Shown: one piece after another, positions 45,270-53,617 of the stretch
Numbering within the stretch: the stretch's first letter is position 1
How the letters are laid out: every line of letters starts with the position of its first letter
Assembly: GCF_003425985.1 (NCBI RefSeq)
Contig: NZ_CP022985.1
Coordinates: 2,898,001 to 2,962,000 of the forward strand
Length of the DNA stretch: 64,000 nt
Origin: Mariniflexile sp. TRM1-10
Lineage (GTDB): Bacteria > Bacteroidota > Bacteroidia > Flavobacteriales > Flavobacteriaceae
Direction of reading: 5' to 3'
Notes under the pieces: generated by a model
What the model was told of the DNA's origin: nothing
The model's database searches: none
The model's input: the letters and a program-made list of their open reading frames with translations, nothing else
Made by a program: the position numbers and the translations under genes

Positions 45270-46182
45270 TAACACCAATTTGTTCGATTTTGTTTCTTAA
45301 AAACACATTGTTTTTTTCTTCAAATATATTGTAATACAATACGCTGTAAGCTACTTGTGATAAGGCTTGCGAATAAATAAATGCCAATAAAAACATGGCA
45401 AAGCCCAAAGTGAATACCACATTTGCAAAAACGCTCGTGACTAAATCGACATGGCTTTCTATTGAAAAGTAAACGTAAATCCCGATTATAAAACCAGGAA
45501 TGGAAATGATTAACATGGTAATCATCATATTTAAAATACCTATTACCAATCCGTAAAGAATCACTTTTCCAAAGCTGGAAAATGTAAACGACCAACCTTC
45601 GGATAGGGCATGGCCCAAGCCTTTGTTTTCTGAAAAAATAGCCATAAATGTCAACCCGAAAAAAGCAGTCAATAGAAAACTAAGTCCGTATTGAATTAAC
45701 ATCCCTATCAAGGGAATGAAAGCGAAAATAACGGATACTATCAAATAGCCAATATAAAGGCCAATGCCTAATAAGATAAACAATATAATAGGCCCTAAAT
45801 TTCTTTGAATGTTTTGCCACACATTTTTTGATTCCACATGGCCTGTGCTATTCACATATTCAGCCATATACGAACTTGAAAAACTATAATTTATAAGTGC
45901 TGTAACAAATAAAATGAGTGCCAAAACAATGGCACCGGCAATTAAATACATGGTATGGTCGCCATCGTTGTTCATTCCAAATCTAAAATCCCTACTGGCA
46001 AATCCCATAAAGCCTGTAACCAATAAATAAGACGCAATAATAACAAGGATGATGCTTATGGCGTTATAGCGTAAGTACAAACTGGTATATTCTTTAAAGT
46101 TGTATTTAAGAAACAGAAAATAGGTGTTTATGGTATCGCCAAAGTCGTTTCGGTTACGTAATTCTATATAGGGTTTGTTCAT
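45262..46182 (-). CDS. Polytopic membrane protein of the MoxR cluster
   Basis: This 306-residue protein has about six hydrophobic segments, some glycine-rich (IIAGAIVLALILF-like). I assign no named family with confidence; DUF4013-like proteins occupy this place in related clusters. It overlaps both neighbours by a few bases and is surely part of the operon. Confidence 0.75.
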   Translation of the reverse strand: MNKPYIELRNRNDFGDTINTYFLFLKYNFKEYTSLYLRYNAISIILVIIASYLLVTGFMGFASRDFRFGMNNDGDHTMYLIAGAIVLALILFVTALINYSFSSSYMAEYVNSTGHVESKNVWQNIQRNLGPIILFILLGIGLYIGYLIVSVIFAFIPLIGMLIQYGLSFLLTAFFGLTFMAIFSENKGLGHALSEGWSFTFSSFGKVILYGLVIGILNMMITMLIISIPGFIIGIYVYFSIESHVDLVTSVFANVVFTLGFAMFLLAFIYSQALSQVAYSVLYYNIFEEKNNVFLRNKIEQIGVNE

Positions 46183-47150
46183 TTTTTTAACTCAGATTGA
46201 TAAGCGTTGTTCAGCTTTATGGGGTAAATAATATAATAAAATACAATTAAAAATAACGAGCACGCTATAATGCCGTACGATAAAAAGGCGGGCATTTGTT
46301 CGCCATATCGGGTAATAAACCCTTCAATAAAACCTGCAATTATAAAAAACGGTATGGTGCTTACCACAATCTTTAATCCGTCTTTAGCGCCTTTGGTAAA
46401 TGCCACACGTCTGGAATAGGTTTTCGGGAACAAAAAGCTGTTTCCCATTACCAAACCGGCACAACCGGCAATCACAATCACCGAAATCTCAATAGTGCCA
46501 TGTAACCAAATGGTCGATGTTTTTTCTAAAATACCATAATTGTAAAAGAAGGTAATAAAAGCGCCCAACATAATACCATTGCTAAAAAGAATGTAAATAG
46601 TACCCACACTAAACAGGACCCCAAACGCAAACGCAATAATAGCAACGCGGATATTGTTTATGGTAATGCCTAAAAACGACCCAATATTGCTGCCACTTTT
46701 ATAAACCGCCATGGGTTCGCCCTTTTCAATGTTTTCAATAGTCATGTTGACGTAACCATCACCTAATATTAGTCGCACAAACGAATCGTCATTTAGAGTT
46801 GAAATAGTACCAATACCAACGGCAGCCATAAATATTAAAAAGGTGTACAGTAATGTTTTTTGATAGTTTATGAAGAAGAGCGGAAACTCATATTTCCAAA
46901 AAGAAACAATCTTGTTTTTCGATTCTCTTTTGGTAATATAAATTTTTTGATGTGCTTCTGATGCCAGTGAGTTTAAGTACAGCAAGGTCTTACTTTCTGG
47001 GTAATATGTTTGTGCATAAGCCAGATCGTTAGTGAGGTGAATGTAGTAAGAGGCCAAGTCGTCCGGATTTATTTTTGCATTATTGTGTAATGCGTTTTCA
47101 AAAACCAGCCATTTTTCCTTATTTTGCTTTACGAAAGATGCTTCGCGCAT
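46179..47150 (-). CDS. SpoIIM-family (stage II sporulation protein M-like) membrane protein
   Basis: This 323-residue protein starts with a soluble helical segment (EASFVKQNKEKW) and has about five hydrophobic helices with the SpoIIM pattern (FGVLFSVGTIYILFSNGIMLGAFITFF; LWLHGTIEISVIVIAGCAGLVMGNS). In non-sporulating Bacteroidota it belongs to the MoxR cluster and has no known role. It starts the minus-strand operon, 35 bp from the divergent RDD gene. Confidence 0.9.
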   Translation of the reverse strand: MREASFVKQNKEKWLVFENALHNNAKINPDDLASYYIHLTNDLAYAQTYYPESKTLLYLNSLASEAHQKIYITKRESKNKIVSFWKYEFPLFFINYQKTLLYTFLIFMAAVGIGTISTLNDDSFVRLILGDGYVNMTIENIEKGEPMAVYKSGSNIGSFLGITINNIRVAIIAFAFGVLFSVGTIYILFSNGIMLGAFITFFYNYGILEKTSTIWLHGTIEISVIVIAGCAGLVMGNSFLFPKTYSRRVAFTKGAKDGLKIVVSTIPFFIIAGFIEGFITRYGEQMPAFLSYGIIACSLFLIVFYYIIYPIKLNNAYQSELKK

Positions 47151-47185
47151 AAAACTATTTTAATTAGAAACGAATATACATTTCA

Positions 47186-47911
47186 ATGAGCAATTTAGCA
47201 ATTAACACAGCACAAAATGTTAATTTAGATTACAAATTAATTGGTTTAGGTGAGCGTTTGGTAGCTTTCTTAATTGATGGTCTTATTTTATTGACCTATA
47301 TAACCATCATGGAAAACTTGGTAACACTTTCTGAGATATTCGATACGGACGATTGGACCAGACGGGGTTTTCTAGGGTTGTTCATGTTGCCGGCACTTTT
47401 TTACTCGTTGTTATGCCACATTCTTTTTAGCGGACAAACCATTGGTAAGATGATACTAAAAATAAAAGTGGTTCGTCTGGATGGCGCACCGACCCAATGG
47501 TATAATTTGCTTGTTAGGTGGATGTTACGTATTGTGGATATTTGGATGTTTTTTGCTTCCATTGGTGTTTTAAGCATTCTATTATCAGATAAAAAACAGC
47601 GTGTTGGTGATGCCGCAGCAGGAACCGTTGTGATTAGCGTCAAGAAGAAACATAAAATTACCAGTACCATTTTAGAGGATATTGAAGTAGATTACCAACC
47701 TGTTTTTACGAATGTGACCCAGCTTACGGATAAAGATGTACGCATTATAAAGGAGGCATTTACCATTTCGAAAAAGAACAATGATTTTAAAACGCTTACC
47801 TTATTAAGGAATAAAGTAGCCAGCGTACTCAACATTGAATCTAGTTTATACGATATCGATTTTTTGAACACTATTTTAAAGGATTATAATTATTATACGC
47901 AGAATATGTAA
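47186..47911 (+). CDS. RDD-family membrane protein
   Basis: This 241-residue protein has three helices with the family motifs GERLVAFLIDGLILL, GQTIGKMILKIKVVRLDG and LLSDKKQRVGDAAAGTVVI, plus a soluble C-terminal tail. RDD proteins next to SpoIIM and MoxR genes are a conserved set in Bacteroidota. Divergent from the SpoIIM gene. Confidence 0.92.
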   Translation: MSNLAINTAQNVNLDYKLIGLGERLVAFLIDGLILLTYITIMENLVTLSEIFDTDDWTRRGFLGLFMLPALFYSLLCHILFSGQTIGKMILKIKVVRLDGAPTQWYNLLVRWMLRIVDIWMFFASIGVLSILLSDKKQRVGDAAAGTVVISVKKKHKITSTILEDIEVDYQPVFTNVTQLTDKDVRIIKEAFTISKKNNDFKTLTLLRNKVASVLNIESSLYDIDFLNTILKDYNYYTQNM

Positions 47912-48997
47912 GCAGAGAACCACTTTTTGCCTAAGCAAAAAGTGTGTGAATCGCTTACCCTGAGCGCAGTCGAAGGGTCTTTAAATTAAATTACTTTTAC
48001 CCAAAACCCAAAACCTTGAATCAAGAACCTTAACGATTTACGATTGACGATTGATGATTCAGAATTCAGAATAGAGAAAATAGAATAATAGAAGGTTAGA
48101 TAGTTAGATTGTTAGAAAGTTAGAAAGTTGGAAAGTTGGAAAGTTGGAAAGTTGGAAAGTTGGAAAGTTGGAATGTTGGAATGTTGGAAGGATGTTTTTG
48201 TAAAAATGACAAGCCCCTTCTTTTACGCTTCACCTTTCACAATTCACCAGAACCCAAAACCTTGACGATTAACGATTGATGATTCAGAATTCAGAATAGA
48301 GAAAATAGAATAGAGAAAATAGAACATTGAAGGTTAGATTGTTAGAAGGTTAGATAGTTAGATTGTTAGATTGTTAGACAGGTTAGAAAGATGTTTAAAA
48401 ATGATAAGATGCCTCTTTCTTGATTAACGATTTACGATTAACGATTGACGATTGATGATTCAGAATAGAGAAAATAGAATTCAGAAAATAGAATTCAGAA
48501 AATAGAATAGAGAAAATAGAATAATAGAAGGTTAGACAGTTAGATTGTTAGAAAGTTAGAAAGTTGGAAAGTTGGAAAGTTGGAAGGATGTTTTTGTAAA
48601 AATGACAAGCCCCTTCTTTTACGCTTCACCTTTCACAATTCACCAGAACCCAAAACCTTGACGATTAACGATTGATGATTTAGAATTCAGAATTCAGAAT
48701 TATGGATTAAGAATGTGGAATTGAAAAACCCAAAACCCAGAACCTTGAACCCAAGAGGTTAGATTGTTAGACTGGTTAGATAGTTAGATAGTTAGAAGGT
48801 TAGAAAGTTAGAAGGTTAGAAAGTTGCTGATTCAGAATTCAGAATTTTACCAGAACCTTGAATCCAACCCCATGATATTTTAAAATTAGGACTTCGACAA
48901 GCTCAGCCTGACATCTGAATATATTTGAATTTTTGTAATATACTAAAACCAAAAACCAAAAACCAACAACCAACAACCATCAACCAACACCTAAATC
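47912..48997. repeat. 1.1-kb block of composite word-like tandem repeats
   Basis: After a REP-like word (CTGAGCGCAGTCGAAGG at 47960-47976) the block consists of tandem words: ACCCAAAACC, ACGATTAACG/ACGATTGATGATT, CAGAATTCAGAAT, AGAAAATAGAAT, GTTAGATTGTTAGA, AAGTTGGAAAGTTGG, plus GGATGTTTTTGTAAAAATGA. The order is repeated about four times with variations. A stretch of about 100 bp is identical at 48183-48281 and 48583-48681. The block ends with a half-REPIN (48893-48951) and ACCAACAACC words running up to the TRIC gene. No gene is evident. Confidence 0.85.
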
Positions 48998-49606
48998 ATG
49001 ATGTTTTTTCAAATTATAGAAGTACTCGGAACCTTTGCTTTTTCCATTTCCGGGGTATTAGTGGCACTGGAAAAAAGAATGGACGTATTTGGCGTATTTA
49101 TCATAGCTTTTGTAACGTCGGTTGGCGGCGGAACTTTAAGGGATGTTCTTATAGGGCAAACGCCGGTAACATGGATGGAAAACATGATTTATGTTTATGT
49201 CATTATAGCAGCCACCATTTTTTCCATCATATTCAGAAAACGCCTTGATTATTTAAGGGTTTCCTTGTTTTTGTTTGATACCATTGGTATTGGCTTATAT
49301 ACCGTTGTGGGTATAGAAAAAGGCTTGGCCATTGGTTTGCATCCCATTCTTTGTATTGCTTTAGGCACTATTACCGCTTGTTTTGGTGGGGTTATTAGGG
49401 ATATTCTTTGTAATGAAATCCCCGTTATCTTTAGAAAAGAAGTGTACGCCACCGCCTGTATTTTAGGAGGGGTAACCTATTTTTTACTTAGGGAATTGCC
49501 TATAGATAATAATATCGTGTTCGTCATTTCCGGTTCGGTCGTTATTGCGGTGCGCTTGATAGCTGTTAAGTTTAAAATTAGTTTGCCTAGTTTGTATAAG
49601 GATTAG
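48998..49606 (+). CDS. TRIC-type (UPF0126/YadS) cation-channel-like membrane protein
   Basis: This 202-residue protein shows the two-fold repeat of bacterial TRIC channels: about seven hydrophobic segments with the glycine-rich GGGTLRDVLIG in the first half and CFGGVIRDILC in the second. Homologues form trimeric potassium or cation channels; the exact ion is unknown here. It ends 2 bp before the convergent dehydrogenase gene. Confidence 0.92.
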   Translation: MMFFQIIEVLGTFAFSISGVLVALEKRMDVFGVFIIAFVTSVGGGTLRDVLIGQTPVTWMENMIYVYVIIAATIFSIIFRKRLDYLRVSLFLFDTIGIGLYTVVGIEKGLAIGLHPILCIALGTITACFGGVIRDILCNEIPVIFRKEVYATACILGGVTYFLLRELPIDNNIVFVISGSVVIAVRLIAVKFKISLPSLYKD

Positions 49607-49608
49607 CA

Positions 49609-50613
49609 TTATATAGACAGGGCTATTATTTTTTGCCAAATACCCTCGTTTACAGGGATGCCCAATTTTAAGTTCTTAGCTTTGGTTAAGCTGCTCCGTT
49701 CCCCGGGATAGTAAGTTCTATCTCCAGGAGTCATAGGTTCCACATCATGGGTATAATCAATAATTTCACTAATGAGTTTTTGCTGTAAATTTTTATCGTT
49801 AAAAATTTCTGGGTAAATACAGAGATATACTTGCGAAATTCCCGTTTCAAATTCTTTTAAACCTATTTTATAGGTTGAGTTTCCTGCCGATAATAAAGTA
49901 GCCAACATATCCAAAATTATTGAAAGCGCAGAACCTTTCCAATACCCAATAGGTAATCCTCGTTCCTTCAATAATATTTTTTCAGGATCATTAGAAAGTT
50001 CGTTGTTATCATCCCAGCCACCAAAATAAGGGAGCTTTTCGCCTTTTAGTTTGTAGTCGTTAATCTTTCCAAATGCAAATTGTGAAATCGCCATATCCAA
50101 TACAATATGTCCTTGTTCCCTAGGTATTGATACAATAAATGGGTTATTGCCAATCCGACTGTCTTTCCCGCCCCAAGGAGGCATATTGGGTTGTGTATTT
50201 GTAAATAGAATAGAAATACAATTGGCATCAGCTGCTTGGGCTCCATAAGTTCCACCCCTCATCCAGTGGTTTGTATTTCGTAATGCTACAAGTCCCATTC
50301 CATTGTGTTTTGCCAATTCTACTGCTCTATTTGTACATTTTGTGGCATTGATAATGCCAGGTCCAAAATGACCATCCCAACGTTCAATACTGCCAAAACT
50401 TTCCACCTTTTCGGCCTCAGCATCCACTTTTACCAGACCATTTTCTATATATTCAATAAAGGAAGGGATCCGATTTATTCCATGGGAATTTACACCAGAT
50501 AGCGTGCTTTCAGCATATACCTTAGCCATTAATTTAGCTTTATCTTCGGTAAACTTATATTTTACGAACAGTTTGTATAATACATCCTGCATTTGATTGA
50601 ATGGAATCCGCAT
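49609..50613 (-). CDS. Ldh2/YiaK-family NAD(P)-dependent oxidoreductase
   Basis: This 334-residue protein has the malate/L-sulfolactate/2,3-diketo-L-gulonate dehydrogenase fold, with the catalytic histidine at H44 in LSGVNSHGINRIP, and NHWMRGGTYGAQAA and DMAISQFAFGKI segments. Within the family it looks closest to 3-dehydro-L-gulonate 2-dehydrogenase (YiaK-like) by the DMLATLLSAGNSTYKIG and PGERS-type ends. Cytoplasmic. It has no obvious operon partner. Substrate is inferred only from family. Confidence 0.85.
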   Translation of the reverse strand: MRIPFNQMQDVLYKLFVKYKFTEDKAKLMAKVYAESTLSGVNSHGINRIPSFIEYIENGLVKVDAEAEKVESFGSIERWDGHFGPGIINATKCTNRAVELAKHNGMGLVALRNTNHWMRGGTYGAQAADANCISILFTNTQPNMPPWGGKDSRIGNNPFIVSIPREQGHIVLDMAISQFAFGKINDYKLKGEKLPYFGGWDDNNELSNDPEKILLKERGLPIGYWKGSALSIILDMLATLLSAGNSTYKIGLKEFETGISQVYLCIYPEIFNDKNLQQKLISEIIDYTHDVEPMTPGDRTYYPGERSSLTKAKNLKLGIPVNEGIWQKIIALSI

Positions 50614-50987
50614 GTTTTTAGTTATTTAATGAGTGATATATGCAATGAATATAATTTAAATATTGAACTGTACTTGAGTTGAGTAAAATTAAGTTTTTTT
50701 TGATAAAATTAAGCTGTTGGTTAGAAGGTTGGAAAGTTGGAAAGTTGGAAGGTTAGATTGTTGGAAGGTTAGATTGTTAGACTGGTTAGAAAGATGTTTT
50801 AAAACGATAAGCTGCCTATTTTTTGATTAACGATTAACGATTAACGATTAACGATTGATGATTTAGAATTCAGAATTGAGCTGAACCCTGAACCCTGAAC
50901 ACTGAACACCGAATACTGAACACCGAATACTGAACACTGAACCCAAAACCCAACCCCCATCAACCAACACCCAGCACCCATCACCCA
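50614..50987. repeat. Spacer with composite word-like repeats
   Basis: The first 100 bp are plain AT-rich sequence. From 50714 come GTTGGAAAG and GTTAGATTGTTAGA words, the AGAAAGATGTTTTAAAACGA spacer module, five ACGATTA words, ATTCAGAATT, nine variants of TGAACACTGAAC and then CACCCATCACCCA words running to the cyclophilin stop codon. Confidence 0.8.
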
Positions 50988-51701
50988 TCACTCAACAATC
51001 TCCACCTTCCTAATATAAACATTGCGTAGGGGCCAATCGGCGTCATCGGTTTCAACGGCTGCGATTTTATCTACGACGTCCATCCCACTGGTTACTTTTC
51101 CGAAAATAGTGTAATCACCATCTAAAAAGTGGGCGCCACCTTGTTGCTGCACTATAAAAAACTCATAGGGTGATGCCAGTTTATGCGGATTGTCTATGTC
51201 GCTACTGGGCATCGATACAACGCCTCTGTCGTGTTTAAACCCACGTTTGGTGTCTGGTGGCAATAAATATTTGCCTATATAGGTACGTTTGTTGGAGGTT
51301 TTTCTATCATCGCTATTTCCTGCCTGTACCATAAAATTATCAATGACTCTATAAAATTGGGTGCCGTTAAAGTACTTCTGCTTGGTTAAAAAGATAAAGT
51401 TCGAACGGTGGAACTTGGTTTCATTAAACAACAAAATATCAATAGTCCCAAAGTCGGTTGTTAAACGCACTTTGTTTTCTTTATGCACTTTGTCGTATTG
51501 CAGAAAGAACTCCATGGCATTTTTAGAGTTTAGCTTGGGGAAGGCACGGTTTGTAATATCGGTCGTGTCTTCATCGCCAGTAAGCCCTTCCTCTTTAGCA
51601 ACGGTTGTTATTTCTTTTTCAGGATTTATTTTCTTTTTACTTTGCTTATCTTCACAATTTAGAAATAAAACGAAAACAGATAATAGCAATACAAGTTTCA
51701 T
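50988..51701 (-). CDS. Cyclophilin-type peptidyl-prolyl isomerase lipoprotein
   Basis: This 237-residue protein has a lipoprotein signal ending FVLFLNC (EDKQSKK follows). A cyclophilin domain begins near residue 75 (VRLTTDFGTIDILLFNE), with KQKYFNGTQFYRVIDNFMVQ, GDYTIFGKVTSGMDVVDKI and the FFIVQQQGGAHFLDG segment. It would assist protein folding in the periplasm or at the membrane. Its start codon is only 3 bp from that of the divergent Nudix gene. Confidence 0.93.
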   Translation of the reverse strand: MKLVLLLSVFVLFLNCEDKQSKKKINPEKEITTVAKEEGLTGDEDTTDITNRAFPKLNSKNAMEFFLQYDKVHKENKVRLTTDFGTIDILLFNETKFHRSNFIFLTKQKYFNGTQFYRVIDNFMVQAGNSDDRKTSNKRTYIGKYLLPPDTKRGFKHDRGVVSMPSSDIDNPHKLASPYEFFIVQQQGGAHFLDGDYTIFGKVTSGMDVVDKIAAVETDDADWPLRNVYIRKVEIVE

Positions 51702-51704
51702 AGA

Positions 51705-52346
51705 ATGAATTTTGATGATTTTTTAATAGCGCTTTCAAAAATAAAAAATATACCGCTACCAGCCCAAGCATCTCAGTTTAAAATGGTGCCTCCTTTTAGG
51801 CAGGAACTGTTAAAACAACAAGAGGAGGCTATAAAAACAGCGAGAAGGGCAGGGGTATTGGCTTTATTTTACCCTAATACCAATCAGGAGGCGCACTTGG
51901 TTTTAATTCTTAGGAAAACCTACCATGGCGTCCATTCGGCACAGGTTGGGTTTCCTGGCGGGAAATTGGAAGCACACGACGTGTCATTGGAAGCTGCCGC
52001 CATAAGGGAAACTTATGAGGAAGTAGGCGTCCCCATACAACAGGTGGAAGTGTTAAGAGGATTATCTGAAGTTTACATTCCGCCGAGTAACTTTTATGTG
52101 CACCCCTTTATAGGGATTTCAAAGGAAACACCGCAGTTTGTTAAGCAAGACGATGAGGTGGAAGCCATTATTGAAGTCGCTTTGAGTCATTTTTTGGACG
52201 ATGCCAATATCATTACCCAAAGAGTGAACACATCGTATAGTGTTGATGTAGAGGTGCCTGCGTTCAAGCTCAATAATTATGTGGTTTGGGGTGCAACTGC
52301 CATGATGTTAAGCGAGATAAAAGACTTGTTAAAACAACTTATGTAG
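51705..52346 (+). CDS. Nudix hydrolase, coenzyme A pyrophosphatase type
   Basis: This 213-residue protein contains HSAQVGFPGGK (the NudL/CoA-pyrophosphatase segment) and the Nudix box with AAAIRETYEEVGV. The E of the G-x5-E position is replaced by D (EAHD), as is common in this subgroup. It should hydrolyse CoA or related nucleotides. The start is 3 bp from the divergent cyclophilin start, so each promoter must lie inside the other gene or the start must be controlled another way. Confidence 0.9.
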   Translation: MNFDDFLIALSKIKNIPLPAQASQFKMVPPFRQELLKQQEEAIKTARRAGVLALFYPNTNQEAHLVLILRKTYHGVHSAQVGFPGGKLEAHDVSLEAAAIRETYEEVGVPIQQVEVLRGLSEVYIPPSNFYVHPFIGISKETPQFVKQDDEVEAIIEVALSHFLDDANIITQRVNTSYSVDVEVPAFKLNNYVVWGATAMMLSEIKDLLKQLM

Positions 52347-52397
52347 TTTATAGATTTATTACATTTGTAATATCTAACCAATATTGACGTGTGATTT

Positions 52398-53195
52398 ATG
52401 GGATTGTTTAAAAGAAATCCATTCGGCCATATCCTTTTTATAAAAAAGTGGCTTATTAGAATTTTAGGGGCGCTTACACACAGGCGCTTCCGAGGATTTA
52501 ATGAGCTCCAAATTGAGGGCTCAGAAATTATTAAAAACCTACCGGACAAAAACGTTCTGTTTATTTCCAATCACCAAACTTATTTTGCCGATGTCGTGGC
52601 GATGTTCCATGTGTTTAATGCCAGTTTAAGTGGGCGTACGGATTCCATTAAAAACGTAGGATATTTGTGGAACCCAAAACTGAATATCTATTACGTGGCA
52701 GCCAAAGAAACCATGAAAGCAGGGTTGCTGCCTAAAATTTTAGCCTATGTGGGTTCTATTAGTATTGAGCGTACATGGAGGGCCGAGGGACAGGATGTCA
52801 ACCGCCAAGTAAAGATGAGCGATATTTCCAGTATCGGTAAAGCTTTGGACGATGGTTGGGTTATTACCTTTCCGCAAGGTACCACAACGCCCTTTAAACC
52901 GATTAGAAAAGGAACTGCCCATATTATAAAACGTTACAAACCCGTGGTCGTACCTATTGTTATTGATGGGTTTAGAAGATCGTTTGATAAAAAAGGCTTG
53001 CGTATTAAAAAGAAAAACATTCTGCAATCCATGGAAATAAAAGAGCCATTGGTTATTGATTATGAGAATGAATCTACCGACGATATTGTAAAACGTATTG
53101 AATACTCCATAGAGCAACACCCGTCTTTTTTAAAAGTGATTCCCCAAAAGGAACTGGAAGCGCAAGAGGCTTTGAACAAACTTCGGGAGTGGTGA
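52398..53195 (+). CDS. PlsC-type acyltransferase
   Basis: This 265-residue protein has the acyltransferase motif ISNHQTYFADV, with five residues between the H and D instead of the usual four. It also has FPQGTTTPFKPIRKGTAHI in place of the usual FPEGT block, and VPIVIDGFRRS. It likely transfers acyl chains in phospholipid or lipid A-type synthesis at the inner membrane. The divergent HX5D spacing may define a flavobacterial subgroup. It lies 51 bp after the Nudix gene. Confidence 0.85.
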   Translation: MGLFKRNPFGHILFIKKWLIRILGALTHRRFRGFNELQIEGSEIIKNLPDKNVLFISNHQTYFADVVAMFHVFNASLSGRTDSIKNVGYLWNPKLNIYYVAAKETMKAGLLPKILAYVGSISIERTWRAEGQDVNRQVKMSDISSIGKALDDGWVITFPQGTTTPFKPIRKGTAHIIKRYKPVVVPIVIDGFRRSFDKKGLRIKKKNILQSMEIKEPLVIDYENESTDDIVKRIEYSIEQHPSFLKVIPQKELEAQEALNKLREW

Positions 53196-53532
53196 GACGT
53201 GAGACTTGAGACGTGAGACGGGAGACGGGAGACGTGAAAGGCAAATCGTTGAATTGTTTGTCGTTGAAGCGTTTAAGAGTTGAAGCGTGAGACGTGAGAC
53301 GTGAAAAGTGAAAGGAAGGCTTGTCGTTTAAAAAACATCTTTCTAACCTCTAGTGTACAGTGTTCAGTATTCAGTGTTCAGTGTTCAGTGTTCAGTTCAG
53401 GGACGTACATTCATCACCCATCATTCATCACTAATCATTCATCATCCATCATTCATCACGAATCATTCATCACCCATCATTAATCATTAATCAAACCGAC
53501 CTCTGAATATAGTTGGTTTTTTGTCATGCACT
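53194..53532. repeat. Composite word-like repeats plus a half-REPIN
   Basis: GTGAGACGTGAGACG words, GTTGAAGCG words, AAACATCTTTCTAACCTC, five GTTCAGTGTTCAGT words and eleven ATCATTCATCA-type words follow one another. From 53498 comes a half-REPIN sequence (CTCTGAATATAGTTGG, TTTTTTGTCATGCACTT). Several modules are the reverse complement of those at 50.7-51.0 kb. Confidence 0.8.
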
Positions 53533-53617
53533 TAAAAAAAATAATTAACTTCGTGATTGGCTATTTTAAACTTCAATAATCTGAATATTGCTAGTATTTG
53601 GGTTGTTTTATGACACC

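Noticed and set aside
48000..48850. CRISPR array
   Set aside because: The repeats are contiguous short words without unique spacers of constant length, and no cas genes are seen.
48925..49248. 107-codon frame overlapping the TRIC gene
   Set aside because: It is a shadow frame of the TRIC gene preceded by repeat words; the TRIC frame has clear membrane motifs.
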